A stretch of DNA of 7,130 nucleotides from Treponema sp. (GTDB lineage: Bacteria; Spirochaetota; Spirochaetia; Treponematales; Breznakiellaceae). Below the pieces are notes generated by a model that was given only the letters and a program-made list of their open reading frames with translations, made no database searches and was not told where the DNA came from. A program made the position numbers and the translations under genes. Positions 5,336 to 7,130 of this stretch are shown in pieces (position 1 is the first letter of the stretch; every line of letters begins with the position of its first letter). The stretch spans positions 1-7,130 of the forward strand of contig JAIRRF010000266.1 of the NCBI GenBank assembly GCA_031256115.1. The letters are read 5' to 3'.

Positions 5336-5408
5336 TTTTCTATGTGCGCCTCCTTGATAATTAGTAACACCCGGATGTCCTTTTGCTGAATTTAATACAG
5401 ATTATTTG

Positions 5409-5414
5409 TATACT
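5409..5414 (+). promoter_or_regulatory. Putative -10 element TATACT for argA
   Basis: TATACT lies 6 bases before ATG 5421. Initiation about 7 bases downstream of a -10 would start the transcript at or next to the ATG itself. A -35 is weak (TTGCTG at 5383-5388 is 20 bases away). The right arm of the large palindrome ends about two bases before this element. Confidence 0.4.
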
Positions 5415-5420
5415 ATCCCC

Positions 5421-6698
5421 ATGAACCCAGAAATGGATCTTGTCCGGGAAGCTTTTCACTACCAGAGCCGTTTCGCCGGTTCCACCATGGTGTTCAAGAT
5501 CGATTTTCCCGTTACCGCCGAACCGGCTTTTCCTTCTCTGGTAAAGGATCTGGCTCTGCTGGCACAGACAGGTTTCCGGATAGTGATAGTCCCCGGGGCC
5601 AAGGAATGGATCGACTCGGTTTTGACGGAATACGGTATTAGGTCCCGGTATATTAATTCAGAAAACCACAATTCTATCCGAATTACCGATGCCAGGGCCA
5701 TGCCCTTTGTAGAAATGGCCGCCTTCCATGGGGCCGCCCGGTTTATGACGGCCCTTTCGGCTAATCACTGCGATTCGGTAATCGGCAACTTTGTCCGGGC
5801 CCGGGGTCTGGGTGTATTAAACGGCCAGGATATGGAACATACGGGCAGGGTAGAAAAAATCCTGGTTAAACCCATCGGAAAAGTACTGGATTTAAAAATG
5901 GCGGCTATTCTTCCCTGTATCGGCTGGAGCGCCTCAGGAAAACCCTACAATGTACCCAGCGGCGAAATTGCTTTGGCTGCTGCGGGCGCCCTGGGGGCAA
6001 TAAAATTGTTTATCGTATCGGCGGAAATACCCGCCGGTCAGAATAATGTTAAAAACCTGCGCTTAACCCCAAAAGAGGCGGAAACAATCCTGGAACTGAA
6101 CAAAGATCCCGGTGCCTTGCCGGATCTTCGTCTTGCCCTGGCAGCTTCCAAAGCAGGAGTGGAGCGGGTCCACATTATCAACGGCCGGGAAGAAGGGGCC
6201 GTTCTTCGGGAACTCTTTTCCAACCAGGGTGCGGGAACAATGATATATACCGATGAATACGAATCAATCCGGCCCCTGGAAACCCAGGACATTCCGGATA
6301 TTTTACGTATAATGGAACCCCTTATGCGGCAGGGGATCCTTATCCGGCGGAGTGTTGAGGATATCCAGGAAAAGAAAGAGGATTATTGGGTATTCGGTAT
6401 CGACGGACAGGCCCATGCCTGCGGGGCCCTTCACAAATGGGAAAAGCAGGGAGAAATAGCCGCAATTGCCGTAGACGGCGCTTATGCCGACATGGGTTTG
6501 GGAAGCCGTATTGTCAGATTTCTTGTTAACCAGGCATCCAAAGAAAGCTTAAGCCGGGTTTTCGTCCTTACCACCCAAAGCCATGACTGGTTTGAAACAT
6601 TGGGATTTACGGAAAGCACACCTGAAACCCTGCCGGAAGAACGAAGAAAATTTTACAACCCGGAAAGGAACAGCAAGGTTTATGTGCTGGAACTCTAG
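5421..6698 (+). CDS. argA: N-acetylglutamate synthase (amino-acid N-acetyltransferase), ArgA type
   Basis: It catalyses acetyl-CoA plus L-glutamate to N-acetylglutamate, the first step of arginine biosynthesis, in the cytoplasm. The 425-residue protein is close to E. coli ArgA (443) and collinear with it. An N-terminal amino-acid-kinase-like domain (about 10-280) shows IVIVPGAKEWID, IRITDA, VIGNFVRARGLGVLNGQD, GRV and PSGEIALAAAGAL. It ends in ERVHIINGREEGAVLRELFS, as in ArgA. A C-terminal GNAT domain follows from about 282: SIRPLETQDIPDIL, QGILIRRS, AVDGAYADMGLGSRIV (acetyl-CoA loop, 350-365) and FVLTTQSHDWFETLGF (from 381), then NPERNSKVYVLEL. In this family the kinase-like domain usually binds arginine for feedback control. 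ATG 5421 is preferred over TTG 5406, since TTG would lie upstream of the -10 start point; ATG 5433 is also possible. No Shine-Dalgarno is seen. No other arg gene is in view. Confidence 0.92.
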   Translation: MNPEMDLVREAFHYQSRFAGSTMVFKIDFPVTAEPAFPSLVKDLALLAQTGFRIVIVPGAKEWIDSVLTEYGIRSRYINSENHNSIRITDARAMPFVEMAAFHGAARFMTALSANHCDSVIGNFVRARGLGVLNGQDMEHTGRVEKILVKPIGKVLDLKMAAILPCIGWSASGKPYNVPSGEIALAAAGALGAIKLFIVSAEIPAGQNNVKNLRLTPKEAETILELNKDPGALPDLRLALAASKAGVERVHIINGREEGAVLRELFSNQGAGTMIYTDEYESIRPLETQDIPDILRIMEPLMRQGILIRRSVEDIQEKKEDYWVFGIDGQAHACGALHKWEKQGEIAAIAVDGAYADMGLGSRIVRFLVNQASKESLSRVFVLTTQSHDWFETLGFTESTPETLPEERRKFYNPERNSKVYVLEL

Positions 6699-6707
6699 GC
6701 AAAACCT

Positions 6708-6742
6708 GGCAAGCAAACTTGGTAAGCAAAACTTGCTATGCC
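6708..6742. repeat. Short repeats and hairpin between argA and the PAS gene
   Basis: AAGCAAACTT (6711-6720) is repeated as AAGCAAAACTT (6724-6734). GGCAAGCAA (6708-6716) can pair with TTGCT-A-TGCC (6733-6742) with one bulge, and AGCAA-AAC-TTGCT (6725-6737) is a smaller dyad over the -35. It has no T-tract, so it is not a clear terminator; an operator over the promoter is possible. Confidence 0.35.
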
Positions 6743-6761
6743 TATTATGCCTGTATATAAT
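6733..6761 (+). promoter_or_regulatory. Sigma-70-type promoter of the PAS gene
   Basis: TTGCTA (6733-6738), a 17-base spacer and a perfect TATAAT (6756-6761). Predicted transcription start is about 6768, giving a leader of only about 12 bases that consists essentially of the ribosome binding site. Confidence 0.7.
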
Positions 6762-6768
6762 CATACGT

Positions 6769-6774
6769 AGAGGA
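6769..6774 (+). promoter_or_regulatory. Ribosome binding site AGAGGA of the PAS gene
   Basis: AGAGGA lies 5 bases before ATG 6780 and just downstream of the predicted transcription start. It fixes the start codon of the partial gene. Confidence 0.75.
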
Positions 6775-6779
6775 TACCA

Positions 6780-7130
6780 ATGAGCTCGGATTCCAGGCAT
6801 ATTAAAGGACTGTTAAACGAATTGGAACGGCTTGCCGATGCCGGTAAAACCCATAATATCAATACCGACTTTGACATAGACAACTTGTCAACCGAGGAAC
6901 AAGAGGCCGTCCGCCTGCTGCGCAGGGTGTTTGGCAATTTAGAGGCCGCCACAGAATACTCCTTAATGAAATACACGCTTACCAGCGATGCACTGGGCAT
7001 TGCCCTGTGGGATATGGACGTTGTAGAGGGAGACCCTGTTAACCCGGAAAATCAATTTACCTGGTCGAAGGAATTCCGCCGTATGCTGGGGTTTTCCGAT
7101 GAAGCTGATTTCCCGAATATACTTTCAAGC
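6780..7130 (+). CDS. PAS-domain sensory protein, N-terminal part, 3' end outside window
   Basis: 117 residues are visible from an ATG with a good ribosome binding site and promoter. Residues 1-60 are helical and charged with no signal peptide or membrane segment (LLNELERLA, then EEQEAVRLLRRVFGNLEAA), so the start is cytoplasmic. From about 62 a PAS fold begins: YTLTSDALGIALWDMDVV, then FTWSKEFRRMLGFSDEADFP, with the usual W-(S)xEFRxMLGF signature. Such PAS domains occur in spirochaete methyl-accepting chemotaxis proteins, histidine kinases and diguanylate cyclases; the output domain lies beyond the window, so the class cannot be named. The gene has its own promoter and is not coupled to argA. 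Confidence 0.8.
   Translation, partial: MSSDSRHIKGLLNELERLADAGKTHNINTDFDIDNLSTEEQEAVRLLRRVFGNLEAATEYSLMKYTLTSDALGIALWDMDVVEGDPVNPENQFTWSKEFRRMLGFSDEADFPNILSS

Larger units (their letters stand above)
5059..5407. repeat. Large imperfect palindrome: two inverted copies of one element
   Basis: The left half (from about 5059) and the reverse complement of the right half (to about 5407) align almost without gaps over the outer 60-70 bases. Perfect blocks are CATCCGGGTGTT (5088-5099) with 5366-5377, and GGAGGCGCAC (5112-5121) with 5344-5353, in the same register. An inner 16-bp block, GGGGGCATATTGCCTT (5175-5190) with 5270-5285, is shifted by 5 bases. The stretch between these blocks has diverged. 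Near the centre are GACACC-AA-GGTGTC (5222-5235) and ATGATCAT (5250-5257). This looks like a small dispersed element present twice, tail to tail; a non-autonomous mobile element is one reading. No transposase is visible. Confidence 0.8.
5023..5420. other. 398-base region without a confident gene
   Basis: From the dnaE2 stop to the argA ATG there is no convincing conventional gene. No GC-rich hairpin plus T-tract follows the dnaE2 stop. The region holds the large imperfect palindrome and its two small reading frames, and the argA promoter at the right end. Longer open frames crossing it have no recognisable domain. Confidence 0.7.

Noticed and set aside
5159..5389. Open frame of 76 residues across the intergenic palindrome
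   Set aside because: It runs through both arms of the inverted repeat in an arbitrary frame, has no recognisable motif, and is not shared between the two copies of the element.
5059..5407. Retron, integron attC or CRISPR-like reading of the palindrome
   Set aside because: There is no reverse transcriptase, integrase, cas gene or regular repeat-spacer pattern in the window; two inverted copies explain the structure.
5406..5408. TTG 5406 as the argA start
   Set aside because: It lies upstream of the likely -10 element, has no ribosome binding site, and ArgA similarity begins only after the ATG at 5421.

Overview
The window looks like chromosomal DNA of a spirochaete, most likely a Treponema of the termite-gut type. 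That placement is inference. It rests on the mixed base composition, the spirochaete-like look of the PAS protein at the right end, and the many small repeats; nothing here is a taxonomic marker. All five clear genes lie on the + strand.

Left part (1-5022) is one tight gene run. It holds the C-terminal end of a DUF72 protein, a Y-family polymerase-like protein whose catalytic carboxylates are replaced (ImuB-like), and a 1066-residue DnaE-type polymerase alpha subunit that keeps its catalytic aspartates but has lost PHP metal-binding residues (ImuC/DnaE2-like). The first two genes overlap by 17 bases, and 10 bases separate the second from the third. The pair matches the ImuB-ImuC translesion 'mutasome': ImuB would be the clamp-binding, non-catalytic adaptor (QPDLF clamp motif seen) and ImuC the error-prone polymerase. 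No ImuA is visible; DUF72 sits directly upstream instead.

The two polymerase genes carry an unusual load of small repeats kept in frame. There are five blocks of a degenerate heptamer (RAATSAG) that always encode an NE(K/E)SG core, an 18-bp tandem duplication, three copies of a 14-bp hairpin CGGCNTCCATGCCG, and several larger hairpins. One perfect 8-bp dyad in early imuB reads TTTG-N5-CAAA.

Middle (5023-5420) has no convincing gene. It is mostly a large imperfect palindrome (about 5059-5407): two diverged inverted copies of one element, each holding a small reading frame ending in GAYCL(A/S)GG. Its right edge abuts the -10 of the next gene.

Right part holds a complete two-domain N-acetylglutamate synthase (argA), possibly read from a leaderless transcript. 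After a short spacer with a good promoter comes the start of a PAS-domain sensory protein that runs off the window.
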